Source: CAZHCG01 sp046484285
GTDB taxonomy: Bacteria; Myxococcota_A; Polyangia; JAAYKL01
DNA length: 11,775 nucleotides
Direction of reading: 5' to 3'
NCBI GenBank assembly: GCA_046484285.1
Contig: JAWOBP010000189.1
Coordinates: forward strand, 1-11,775
The translations under genes were made by a program, and so were the position numbers. Under the pieces are notes generated by a model. That model did no database searches and had not been told where the DNA came from. It saw nothing but the letters and a program-made list of their open reading frames with translations. Of the stretch, positions 4,362 through 11,775 are shown piece after piece (within the stretch, counting starts at the first letter, position 1; each line of letters starts with the position of its first letter).

Positions 4362-7047
4362 CCAGGCCCGCGCGCCCGACCGCCACCGCCGAGAAACGCC
4401 TGGTCAGCACGTGCGTCAGCCCCTCGCGCCGCGCCAGCTCCGCCAACTCCGCCAGTGGTCGCGAGAGAAAGAGGCGGTCCGCGACCCCGGCCAACCTGTA
4501 GCCGCGGGCCGGAAAACGATCGGCGCCGATCGCGGCCAGCATGCGCCGCTTCCACTCCAGCGCCTCGTCGCCCTTCATCGGACAGCACTTCCAGTCCACG
4601 AAGATGCCGCGGCGCGTTCGCAGGCGGAAGTCGTCCAGCCCCGGCGGCGCGAGGAAGAGCGCGCCATCCGGCGCCCGCTCGCGGATCCAGCCGTAGAGCG
4701 CAGGGATCCGACCGCGCGGCGGACCGACGCGCGGCCGCGGGAAGCTCGACCACGATTCGACCGCTTCGCTCCAGCGCAGATGCCGCCCCCGATCCGCCGC
4801 GGCTCCCGGAATCGAAACCGCGGCCGCTCCGACGATCACGACGGCCGACAGCAGCGCCGAGATCGCCGCCGGCAGAGATCCCGTGCGGCGCCTGGCCAGC
4901 AGCGCGCCGGCGATCGCCGCCGGTGCCAGCAGAGGCAAGAGCAGGGCCGAGCCCGTCAGTCGCGTCTCGCCCCCTGTCTCGATCCGCCCCGGCGCCGCGA
5001 AACCGGCCGCGATCGCGGCGCAGCCGACCCACCAGCACAACTCCGCGAAGCTGCGGCGGCGCACGGCGCGCACCAGCGACTCTCCCGCGGCGACCGCCAG
5101 CAGCAGCGCCAGCGGAACCGAGAGCCGCCAGGCGAACAACCGCACGATCGGCGCCAGCTCGAGCGCCGCCCCGATCGCGGCGACCAGCTGCCAGGCCGCC
5201 ATCGCTCCGATCAGGCGCAAACTGTCGCGCTCGGGCGCGGAGCGATCCCTCGCCGCCCAGGCGGTCAGCCCGCTCACGCCCAGCACGAGCGGCCACCACG
5301 GCGCCAGCGGGCCGAGCAGTTGCGGATCGTAGTGGTGGGGCGAGCGGATGCGGAACATGATATCGACCGCCCCCGGTGCCGAGTCCGAGGCCAGAAAGGA
5401 GCCGGCTGCGATCCAGAGCGTCGGCCAGGCCAGCGCCAGGTAGCCGCCGGCCAGCGCCAGCGAGGACCGCCAGTCTCTCCCTCGCAGCAGGCGCCAGCCC
5501 TCGGGCAGCGCGATCAACGCCGGGCCGAGCACCGCGAAGTTGGCGTGCAGCAGACCGGACAGCCCCAGCCACAAGCCGGCTGCGAGAGGCCTCCTGCTCA
5601 GCCAGGCGGCCAGCCCGAGCAGCAGCGGCGCGAGCGCCATGTCGGCCGGAAGCAGCAGGCCGTGGCTGACCAGCGCTCCGGCGATCCCCTCGTGGCGGAC
5701 GAAAGCTGTGATCAGCAGCGCGACTGCGGCCGCGATCCAGCTCCAGCCGTTGGCGCGGGCCAAAGCGAGCAGCCCGGCGGAGACCCCGGCCAGCGCGGCG
5801 AGGTGGACGGCGAGCACGCCGGCGGGAAACAGCCCGGCGCCGAGCAGCGCGTGCAACCCGCGGATCAGCCAGGAAAAGGAAACGTGGTAGTGGGTGGTAC
5901 CCCAGGTGAACCAGTCTCCCGGGCAGAAGGAGTCGAAGATCTCCCGGTAGGGCAGCAGGAAGTACTGCACCTGGTCGTTGGTCTCGAAGCCGTAACGGAT
6001 CCTGGCCAGCAGCAGCAGCGCTCCGGCAACCGCGAAGCCGGCGACTCCCGCGGCGCGCAGCAGACGCCTTTGCAGCGCTCCGTCCGGCGCGCGACGATAC
6101 GACAACCAGCCCAAGGCGGGCAGCCCCAGCGCCCAGTTGATCAGCAGGCTCAGCGCCGAGACTCCCAGTGCGGCCGCGGCCGCGGCTCCGTCCGGCCTGC
6201 CCAGCGCAATCAGCCCCAGCGCGAAGCCGCTCTCCATCGGTCCGAAGCTGCCGATCAGCGACAGCGGCAGCGCGGAGCCGACCATGCCCAGCACCGCGAC
6301 CGAGATCCCCTCGACCGGGTCGAGCGGTTGACCGACGGCGCCCAACAGCAGGTGGAACCACAGCGCGATCAGGCCCCAGATCGCGATCGTGGAGGCGACC
6401 AGCTCCAGCTTGCGTCGCAGCGGAATGTCGTAGGCCCGCGCCACCAGCGCCAGCGCCCGGCCCGCGCGGCCGAGAGATCTCTCTTCGCCCGGCGCGAAGC
6501 GCTCGGCGAGACAGCGGGAAATCGGACCGACCGCGAAAAACAGCGCGGCGCAGGCCGCGGCCGCGACCGCGAGGATCGCGACCGCGCCGCCACCGCCGAC
6601 GCCCAGCGGTCCGAAGGCGATCACCGCCGCGGCCAGCGGCAGCAGCGCGGCCAGATCGAGAACTCTCAGCAAAACGAGCGCCGCCATCCCCTCGCCGAAG
6701 CCGCCGCCGCCGGCGCGCCGCAGCAGCAGGCCGTAGGCCAGCTCGCCGGAGCGCAGCGGCATGACCCGCAGCAACGCGGCGTGGGCCGCCGCGATGCCGA
6801 ACAGCTCCCTCGGCTCGGCCCGGGCTCCCGAGAGCCAAAAGCGAACCGCACGCAGCCCGGTCGCAACCGCGTAGACGAGCAGCGCCGCCAGCAGCGGCCC
6901 GAGGCGGACCTCGGAAAAGACGTCGCCCAGCTCCCCGGCGTCGAGATGTCCGATCGCAAGCCAGGCCACCCAGGCGGTGAAGGCGGCTCCGGCGGCGACG
7001 CGGAGCGCCTTGACCGGCGGCCGCCGCGCTCTCTGCTCTCCGCTCAT
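4303..7047 (-). CDS. Fusion membrane protein: flippase-like (YbhN/LPG-synthase TM) half plus GT-C-like or DUF6798-like half
   Basis: The 914-residue protein is polytopic. Residues 13-316 match the lysylphosphatidylglycerol-synthase transmembrane/YbhN pattern: RELFGIAAAHAALLRVMPLR at 80-99, LLRVLDLAALLPL at 126-138, and the signature LPLSLIGSFGPMESG at 260-274, resembling the family's P-I/L-S...G-x-x-E. From about 330 a second hydrophobic unit begins. Its first loop has acidic residues in YGFETNDQVQY (352-362), followed by many helices and a soluble C-terminal tail of about 190 residues with DGALFLAPPGLDDFRLRTRR and VDWKCCP. This resembles DUF6798-type or GT-C-type envelope proteins, where a loop-1 acidic residue is catalytic; that assignment is tentative. 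Flippase-like domains often stand alone at about 320 residues, so the fusion is unusual. The start overlaps the stop of the upstream glycosyltransferase as ATGA, implying translational coupling and joint work on a lipid-linked sugar. Confidence 0.8.
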   Translation of the reverse strand: MSGEQRARRPPVKALRVAAGAAFTAWVAWLAIGHLDAGELGDVFSEVRLGPLLAALLVYAVATGLRAVRFWLSGARAEPRELFGIAAAHAALLRVMPLRSGELAYGLLLRRAGGGGFGEGMAALVLLRVLDLAALLPLAAAVIAFGPLGVGGGGAVAILAVAAAACAALFFAVGPISRCLAERFAPGEERSLGRAGRALALVARAYDIPLRRKLELVASTIAIWGLIALWFHLLLGAVGQPLDPVEGISVAVLGMVGSALPLSLIGSFGPMESGFALGLIALGRPDGAAAAAALGVSALSLLINWALGLPALGWLSYRRAPDGALQRRLLRAAGVAGFAVAGALLLLARIRYGFETNDQVQYFLLPYREIFDSFCPGDWFTWGTTHYHVSFSWLIRGLHALLGAGLFPAGVLAVHLAALAGVSAGLLALARANGWSWIAAAVALLITAFVRHEGIAGALVSHGLLLPADMALAPLLLGLAAWLSRRPLAAGLWLGLSGLLHANFAVLGPALIALPEGWRLLRGRDWRSSLALAGGYLALAWPTLWIAAGSFLASDSAPGAVDIMFRIRSPHHYDPQLLGPLAPWWPLVLGVSGLTAWAARDRSAPERDSLRLIGAMAAWQLVAAIGAALELAPIVRLFAWRLSVPLALLLAVAAGESLVRAVRRRSFAELCWWVGCAAIAAGFAAPGRIETGGETRLTGSALLLPLLAPAAIAGALLARRRTGSLPAAISALLSAVVIVGAAAVSIPGAAADRGRHLRWSEAVESWSSFPRPRVGPPRGRIPALYGWIRERAPDGALFLAPPGLDDFRLRTRRGIFVDWKCCPMKGDEALEWKRRMLAAIGADRFPARGYRLAGVADRLFLSRPLAELAELARREGLTHVLTRRFSAVAVGRAGLVRRATRGRWAIYEVLSAGE

Positions 7048-8027
7048 TCACCCTGCTCGCCGGTCGTCTCTCGTTCCGATTGCGCCGGCTCGGACTCGAT
7101 GCGGCGCACGCGCCTGGAGACACCCTCGAGCAGCTTGCGGTTGGCGCCCACCAGGTCGGCGATCATGCCGAACAGCGCGATCTGGAAGGCGGCCAGCACC
7201 ATGATCGCCGCGAGGATCAACGACTGGGTGTGACCGGTCGGTCCCTCGGTGGTGAAAAAGAAGTACAAGAAGCGGCCGCCGGCGACCAGCCCGCCCAGCA
7301 GGAACAGCAGCGCCAGCGCGAGAAAGGTGCGCAGCGGGTGGTACATCGTGTAGATGCGCACGATCGTGCCCATCGAGCGCCGCACGTAGGACCAGGTTCC
7401 GCCGAAGAGGCGCGACTCGCGCGTCTTGGGATTGGTGCGCACCGGCACGGCCTCCACCGCGAGGCGCGAGGCCCCGGCCTGGATCAGCGTCTCCAGCGTG
7501 TAGGTGAAGTCGCTGGTCACGGTCAGCGCCAGCGCTGCCTGGCGCGACAGGGCGCGGAAGCCCGAGGTGGCGTCCGGCACGTCGAGGTCCGAGGCGCGGC
7601 GCACGACCCAGGAGCCGAAGCGCTGCAAGCTCTTCTTGGTCGCCGAGAAGTCCTCGACGCTGTCCACCTGGCGATCGCCGACCACCATCTCGGCGCGTCC
7701 CTCGAGAATCGGGCGCACGAGTTCGGGGATGCAGCCGGCGTCGTACTGGTTGTCGGCGTCGGTATTGACGATCACGTCAGCGCCCATGCGCAGCGCAGCG
7801 TCGAGGCCGGCCTCGAAGGCGCGCGCCAGCCCCCGGTTGCCCGCGAAGCGCACCACGTTGCGCACGCCGTTCTCGCGGGCCACGCGGGCCGTGCCGTCGC
7901 TCGACCCGTCGTCGACGACCAGCAGCTCCACCTCGTCGAAGCCCTCCACCTCGCGGGGCAGCGCCGCGAGCGTGGCCGGCAGGGTCCGCGCCTCGTCCAG
8001 GCACGGGATCTGGATCACGAGCTTCAT
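7044..8027 (-). CDS. GT2 dolichyl/polyprenyl-phosphate sugar transferase-like
   Basis: This 327-residue enzyme has a GT-A domain at about 1-220: LVIQIPCLDEARTLP at 3-17, LLVVDDGSSDGT at 35-46, and the metal-binding NTDADNQY with D90/D92. It also carries DATSGFRALSR at 152-162 and VRTNPKTRESRLF at 196-208, a DPM1-type arrangement. Two C-terminal transmembrane segments follow (about 234-258 and 268-294), then a short charged tail. It likely moves a sugar from a nucleotide donor to polyprenyl phosphate at the inner membrane; donor and sugar are unknown. It is clearly different from the plus-strand GT2 (DADN rather than DADG motif, different tail). Its TGA overlaps the ATG of the fusion gene by 4 nt, so the two are an operon. 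No Shine-Dalgarno sequence lies before the ATG at 8027. The gene follows the cstA stop by 69 nt, and co-transcription with cstA cannot be excluded. Confidence 0.92.
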   Translation of the reverse strand: MKLVIQIPCLDEARTLPATLAALPREVEGFDEVELLVVDDGSSDGTARVARENGVRNVVRFAGNRGLARAFEAGLDAALRMGADVIVNTDADNQYDAGCIPELVRPILEGRAEMVVGDRQVDSVEDFSATKKSLQRFGSWVVRRASDLDVPDATSGFRALSRQAALALTVTSDFTYTLETLIQAGASRLAVEAVPVRTNPKTRESRLFGGTWSYVRRSMGTIVRIYTMYHPLRTFLALALLFLLGGLVAGGRFLYFFFTTEGPTGHTQSLILAAIMVLAAFQIALFGMIADLVGANRKLLEGVSRRVRRIESEPAQSERETTGEQGE

Positions 8028-8036
8028 GAGTGGAAA

Positions 8037-8065
8037 TTGGTAGCAGATTCCAGCCGCGAGGTGAA
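8037..8065 (-). promoter_or_regulatory. Weak candidate promoter for the minus-strand GT2 gene
   Basis: On the minus strand TTCACC (8065-8060) and TACCAA (8042-8037) are 17 nt apart. The implied start near 8029 almost coincides with the ATG at 8027, which lacks a Shine-Dalgarno site. The -10 match is only three of six, so this is suggestive at best. Confidence 0.25.
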
Positions 8066-8096
8066 ATCCGAACCGGCCCTCGCCCGGCGCGGGGTC

Positions 8097-9755
8097 TCAG
8101 GCCTCGCGCCCGGCTCCCCTCAGCTGGTGGCGCACGAAGCTGTAGGCCAGCAGCAGCGCGAGAAGGAAGAGCAGGACCACCAGCACGGCCAGAACCCACT
8201 TGGGCTCCTCGGCGTGCGCGATCTCCCACATCAGGCTGACCAGCGCCGAGAGCGCCACGATGTACATGAAGATCATCGGAATCAGCGTGAACCATCGCTG
8301 CTGCTTGCGCGAGGCCAGCCAGACCGTGGCCGCCATCAGGGCCAGCGCGGCGAGCAGCTGGTTGGCCGAGCCGAAGATGCGCCACAGGTCCATCGTCTTG
8401 CCCGAGAACAGGAGCAGCCCTCCGGCCAGAACCGTGACCAACGTGGCCGCGAAGCGGTTGCGCACCACGACGCTCTGCTCTTCGCGGGGCCGGCCGCTTT
8501 TCATGAACAGCTCCTGCGCGGAAAAACGCCCCAGGCGGGTCGCCGTGTCCAGGGAGGTGAGCGCGAACGCCGAGACGGCCAGCCCCGCGAACCCCTCTCC
8601 CAGCTCGCGCGGAATGCGCAACGCCTCGAGCAGGGTGGCGACCCCCACCGAGAAGACGTGGACCGGGTTGGCCTTGCCCTGCACCACCAGGCGGTCGACG
8701 TACTCCTCCTGCGAGACGATCACGGCGGTCAGCAACGCCAGCAGCGCCAGGGTCGATTCGATCAGCATTCCCCCGTAGCCGATGGCGCGGGCGTCCGACT
8801 CCTTGTCCAGCTGCTTGGCCGTGGTTCCGGAGGCGACCATCGAGTGGAACCCGGAGATGGCTCCGCAGGCCACGGTCACGAACAGGATCGGAAAGATCGA
8901 TCCCATTCCCTCGACCTCGAAGGCGATGAACGCCTCTCCGCGGATCGCGGGAGGATCGACGATCACCGCCAGCAGCGAGACGAGCAGGACGCCGTAGAGG
9001 AGAAACGAGTTGAGGTAGTCGCGGGGCTGCAGCAGGATGTTTACCGGGGTGACCGAGGCGACGAAGATGTAGCCGACCAGGACGATCTGCCAAAAGAGCC
9101 TCATCTCGTCCGCGCCGCCGAGAAAATCCGGGAACGGGGCCAGCACTCCGACCCAGAGGCAGCCCAGCAGCAGGATCACGCCGACGATCGAGGCCAGCAC
9201 GAAATTGACCTTGGTGCGGTAGACCGCCAGCCCGAACCCGATCGCCAGCGCGATGAACAGGATCGAGGCGCTCGCCACCTCCGGGGTCTTGACGAAGGTG
9301 GTGGAGACGACCAGCGTGAAAACGGCGATCACCAGAACCAGCGTGGCCCAGGCGAACAGCAAGAAAAGCACCTTGCCCAGCGACCCCAGGTAGCGCTCGA
9401 TGATCATCCCGATCGAGCGCCCCTCGTGACGAACCGAGGCGACCAGCGACGCGAGGTCGTGCACGGCGCCGAGGAACACGCCTCCCAGCAGAATCCAGAC
9501 GAAGACCGGAGCCCAGCCGAACTGGGCGGCGAGCACCGGGCCGATGATCGGCGCCGCTCCCGCGATCGAGGCGAAGTGGTGCCCGAGCAGGATCGGCTTG
9601 CGGGCCGGAACGTAGTCGACTCCGTCGCCCATCGTGTGGGCCGGGGTCCGGTTGGCGTCGCTGACGCCGAGCTTGCGCGCGATGAAGGCGCCGTAGGTCA
9701 GGTAGCCGAGCAGGAGAAAGACCACGCCCGCGCCCAGAAAAACGAGACCGTTCAT
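8097..9755 (-). CDS. cstA: CstA-family carbon starvation / peptide or pyruvate transporter
   Basis: The 552-residue protein is hydrophobic throughout, with well over ten predicted membrane spans. CstA hallmarks are in order: GHHFASIAGAAPIIGPVLAA near residue 58, FGWAPVFVWILLGGVFLGAV and HDLASL near 79-103, SVTPVNILLQPRDYLN near 234-250, and ACGAISGFHSMVASGTTAKQ near 300-320. AFALTSLDTATRLGRF is near 403-418. Family members are inner-membrane transporters induced on carbon limitation; E. coli CstA takes up peptides and pyruvate, and its relative BtsT is a pyruvate transporter. At 552 residues it is shorter than the roughly 700-residue enterobacterial proteins, like many CstA proteins outside that group. 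The start at 9755 is supported by a GGGAGGT ribosome binding site and an upstream promoter. Substrate is not decided by sequence. No two-component sensor pair lies beside it. Confidence 0.95.
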   Translation of the reverse strand: MNGLVFLGAGVVFLLLGYLTYGAFIARKLGVSDANRTPAHTMGDGVDYVPARKPILLGHHFASIAGAAPIIGPVLAAQFGWAPVFVWILLGGVFLGAVHDLASLVASVRHEGRSIGMIIERYLGSLGKVLFLLFAWATLVLVIAVFTLVVSTTFVKTPEVASASILFIALAIGFGLAVYRTKVNFVLASIVGVILLLGCLWVGVLAPFPDFLGGADEMRLFWQIVLVGYIFVASVTPVNILLQPRDYLNSFLLYGVLLVSLLAVIVDPPAIRGEAFIAFEVEGMGSIFPILFVTVACGAISGFHSMVASGTTAKQLDKESDARAIGYGGMLIESTLALLALLTAVIVSQEEYVDRLVVQGKANPVHVFSVGVATLLEALRIPRELGEGFAGLAVSAFALTSLDTATRLGRFSAQELFMKSGRPREEQSVVVRNRFAATLVTVLAGGLLLFSGKTMDLWRIFGSANQLLAALALMAATVWLASRKQQRWFTLIPMIFMYIVALSALVSLMWEIAHAEEPKWVLAVLVVLLFLLALLLAYSFVRHQLRGAGREA

Positions 9756-9770
9756 CTCGGACCTCCCGAG
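9756..9770 (-). promoter_or_regulatory. cstA ribosome binding site within a small hairpin
   Basis: The strong Shine-Dalgarno GGGAGGT (9767-9761) lies 5 nt before the ATG at 9755. The surrounding CTCGG-GAGGT-CCGAG (9770-9756) can form a 5-bp stem with most of the Shine-Dalgarno sequence in the loop. The site fixes the start; a regulatory role for the stem is only a possibility. Confidence 0.6.
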
Positions 9771-9784
9771 GTTCTGAGAAAAGC

Positions 9785-9812
9785 AATATATACCTGTCGA
9801 GATTCACATCAA
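9785..9812 (-). promoter_or_regulatory. Sigma-70-type promoter of cstA
   Basis: On the minus strand TTGATG (9812-9807) and TATATT (9790-9785) are separated by 16 nt. The start would fall near 9778, giving a leader of about 22 nt to the ATG with the Shine-Dalgarno in place. I see no CRP-type palindrome nearby. Confidence 0.6.
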
Positions 9813-9815
9813 ACC

Positions 9816-9926
9816 GAGCACGAGCGGAACGGGCTCGCGGCCCGGGTCGACCTGCTCGTGGTCAACGAAACCGACGCGATCGTAGTCGAGGTCGAGTCCA
9901 AGCTCGAGCCGCCGGACGTGGACGAG
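9816..9926 (+). pseudogene. Stranded fragment of a PD-(D/E)XK nuclease-like gene
   Basis: The plus strand reads EHERNGLAARVDLLVVNETD followed by AIVVEVESKLEPPDVDE. This resembles the core of the DUF3782-type PD-(D/E)XK nuclease-like proteins: an Asp after a hydrophobic strand (the D of VDLLVVN), then a central strand with E-x-E/K (VEVESKL), then a short turn with DVDE. In the intact family a coiled-coil N-terminus precedes this core and a helix follows. Neither is present: upstream the frame runs into sequence antisense to cstA, and downstream it enters the 44-bp tandem repeat. There is no start codon or ribosome binding site that would make it a gene. It looks like the residue of a deleted or interrupted gene. 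Confidence 0.45.
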
Positions 9927-9952
9927 GGGCCGAGATCACGGTCCGTTCCGAA

Positions 9953-10026
9953 CCGGAGCGCCGGCGGAACAGGCTGGAACGGTCAATGGTCTCTGACCGG
10001 AGCGCCGGAGAAACAGGCTGGAACGG

Positions 10027-10040
<14 letters not shown>
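9953..10040. repeat. 44-bp tandem direct repeat, two copies
   Basis: Copies at 9953-9996 and 9997-10040 are identical at 42 of 44 positions. The right copy contains the last 14 bases of the lipoprotein gene, including its stop at 10027-10029. The left copy therefore duplicates that gene end plus 30 bp of downstream sequence. At the junction CGGTCA (9980-9985) and TGACCG (9994-9999) can form a 6-bp stem. The array is a tandem duplication or a two-unit piece of a dispersed repeat. Confidence 0.9.
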
Positions 10041-11715
<1,675 letters not shown>

Positions 11716-11718
11716 CGC

Positions 11719-11775
11719 TCAGAACCTCCCCGTGATCGTCACGGCTCCACCGTGCCTCAGCGCGGTCGGGGTCAC
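11719..11775 (-). CDS. C-terminal end of a probable outer-membrane beta-barrel protein (partial)
   Basis: The frame is open from the right edge to a TGA at 11721-11719, giving VTPTALRHGGAVTITGRF. The final stretch alternates hydrophobic and polar residues and ends in Phe, the terminal signature recognised by the BAM machinery in outer-membrane proteins. The lipoprotein gene starts 3 nt later, and its Shine-Dalgarno sequence lies inside these last codons. That arrangement argues that this is a real gene end rather than a chance frame. Only 18 residues are visible, so the class of protein is an inference. Confidence 0.4.
   Translation of the reverse strand: MTPTALRHGGAVTITGRF

Noticed and set aside
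4286..7123. 945-codon minus-strand frame overlapping the fusion gene
   Set aside because: Arg/Ala/Gly-rich frame with no membrane pattern, shifted relative to the convincing 914-residue membrane protein and lacking family motifs.
4411..7233. 940-codon plus-strand open frame
   Set aside because: It is antisense to the fusion protein and the GT2 gene. Its composition (Arg, Gln, Pro, Gly rich with no hydrophobic pattern) is what high-GC antisense frames produce.
8028..8096. Terminator between cstA and the downstream GT2 gene
   Set aside because: The gap has GC-rich self-complementary CCGG pairs but no stable stem followed by a T-run.

Overview
The window is GC-rich DNA, mostly with strong third-position GC, from a Gram-negative bacterium. 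Three features point to a deltaproteobacterial or Myxococcota-like organism, probably uncultured: a lipoprotein with a very long Thr-Asp stalk followed by two Lcl C-terminal (DUF1566) domains, an apparent outer-membrane-protein C-terminus just upstream of it, and an abundance of envelope glycosyltransferases. The taxonomic call is inference; there is no marker gene in the window.

Layout. 1-258 (-): start of a gene whose N-terminus resembles the head domain of McrA-type restriction endonucleases; it runs off the left edge. 259-441: gene-free, with two hairpins. 442-517 (-): tRNA-Asn(GUU) with encoded CCA and its own promoter. 603-1217 (+): DedA/VTT membrane protein, converging on 1243-2625 (-), an aminopeptidase P. 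2640-3344: about 700 bases without an intact gene, holding a frameshifted gene remnant, a 120-bp palindromic element and a terminator-like hairpin. 3345-4361 (+): GT2 glycosyltransferase of the GtrB/ArnC/DPM1 type, overlapping by 59 bp the convergent 4303-7047 (-), a 914-residue polytopic protein that fuses a YbhN/LPG-synthase-type flippase-like domain to a second multispanning half of possible GT-C type. 7044-8027 (-): a second DPM1-like GT2, coupled to the fusion gene by an ATGA overlap. 8097-9755 (-): CstA-family transporter with a good promoter and Shine-Dalgarno site. 9756-10026: the cstA promoter, a stranded fragment of a PD-(D/E)XK-like nuclease gene, and a 44-bp tandem repeat. 10027-11715 (-): the Thr-Asp-stalk lipoprotein. 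11719-11775 (-): the last 18 codons of a neighbour ending in Phe.

How the parts fit. The two GT2 enzymes and the fusion protein form a plausible lipid-linked-sugar module: GT2 enzymes load a sugar on polyprenyl phosphate at the inner face, the flippase-like half could turn the carrier over or pass it on, and the second half could use it outside. This is inference from family membership and gene order. DedA proteins also act on membrane lipid traffic and undecaprenyl phosphate recycling in some bacteria, but its gene is not linked in an operon with the others. CstA and aminopeptidase P are ordinary peptide/pyruvate utilisation functions. The left edge looks like the boundary of a defence-bearing island beside a tRNA gene. 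The two gene-poor gaps contain decayed genes and repeats.
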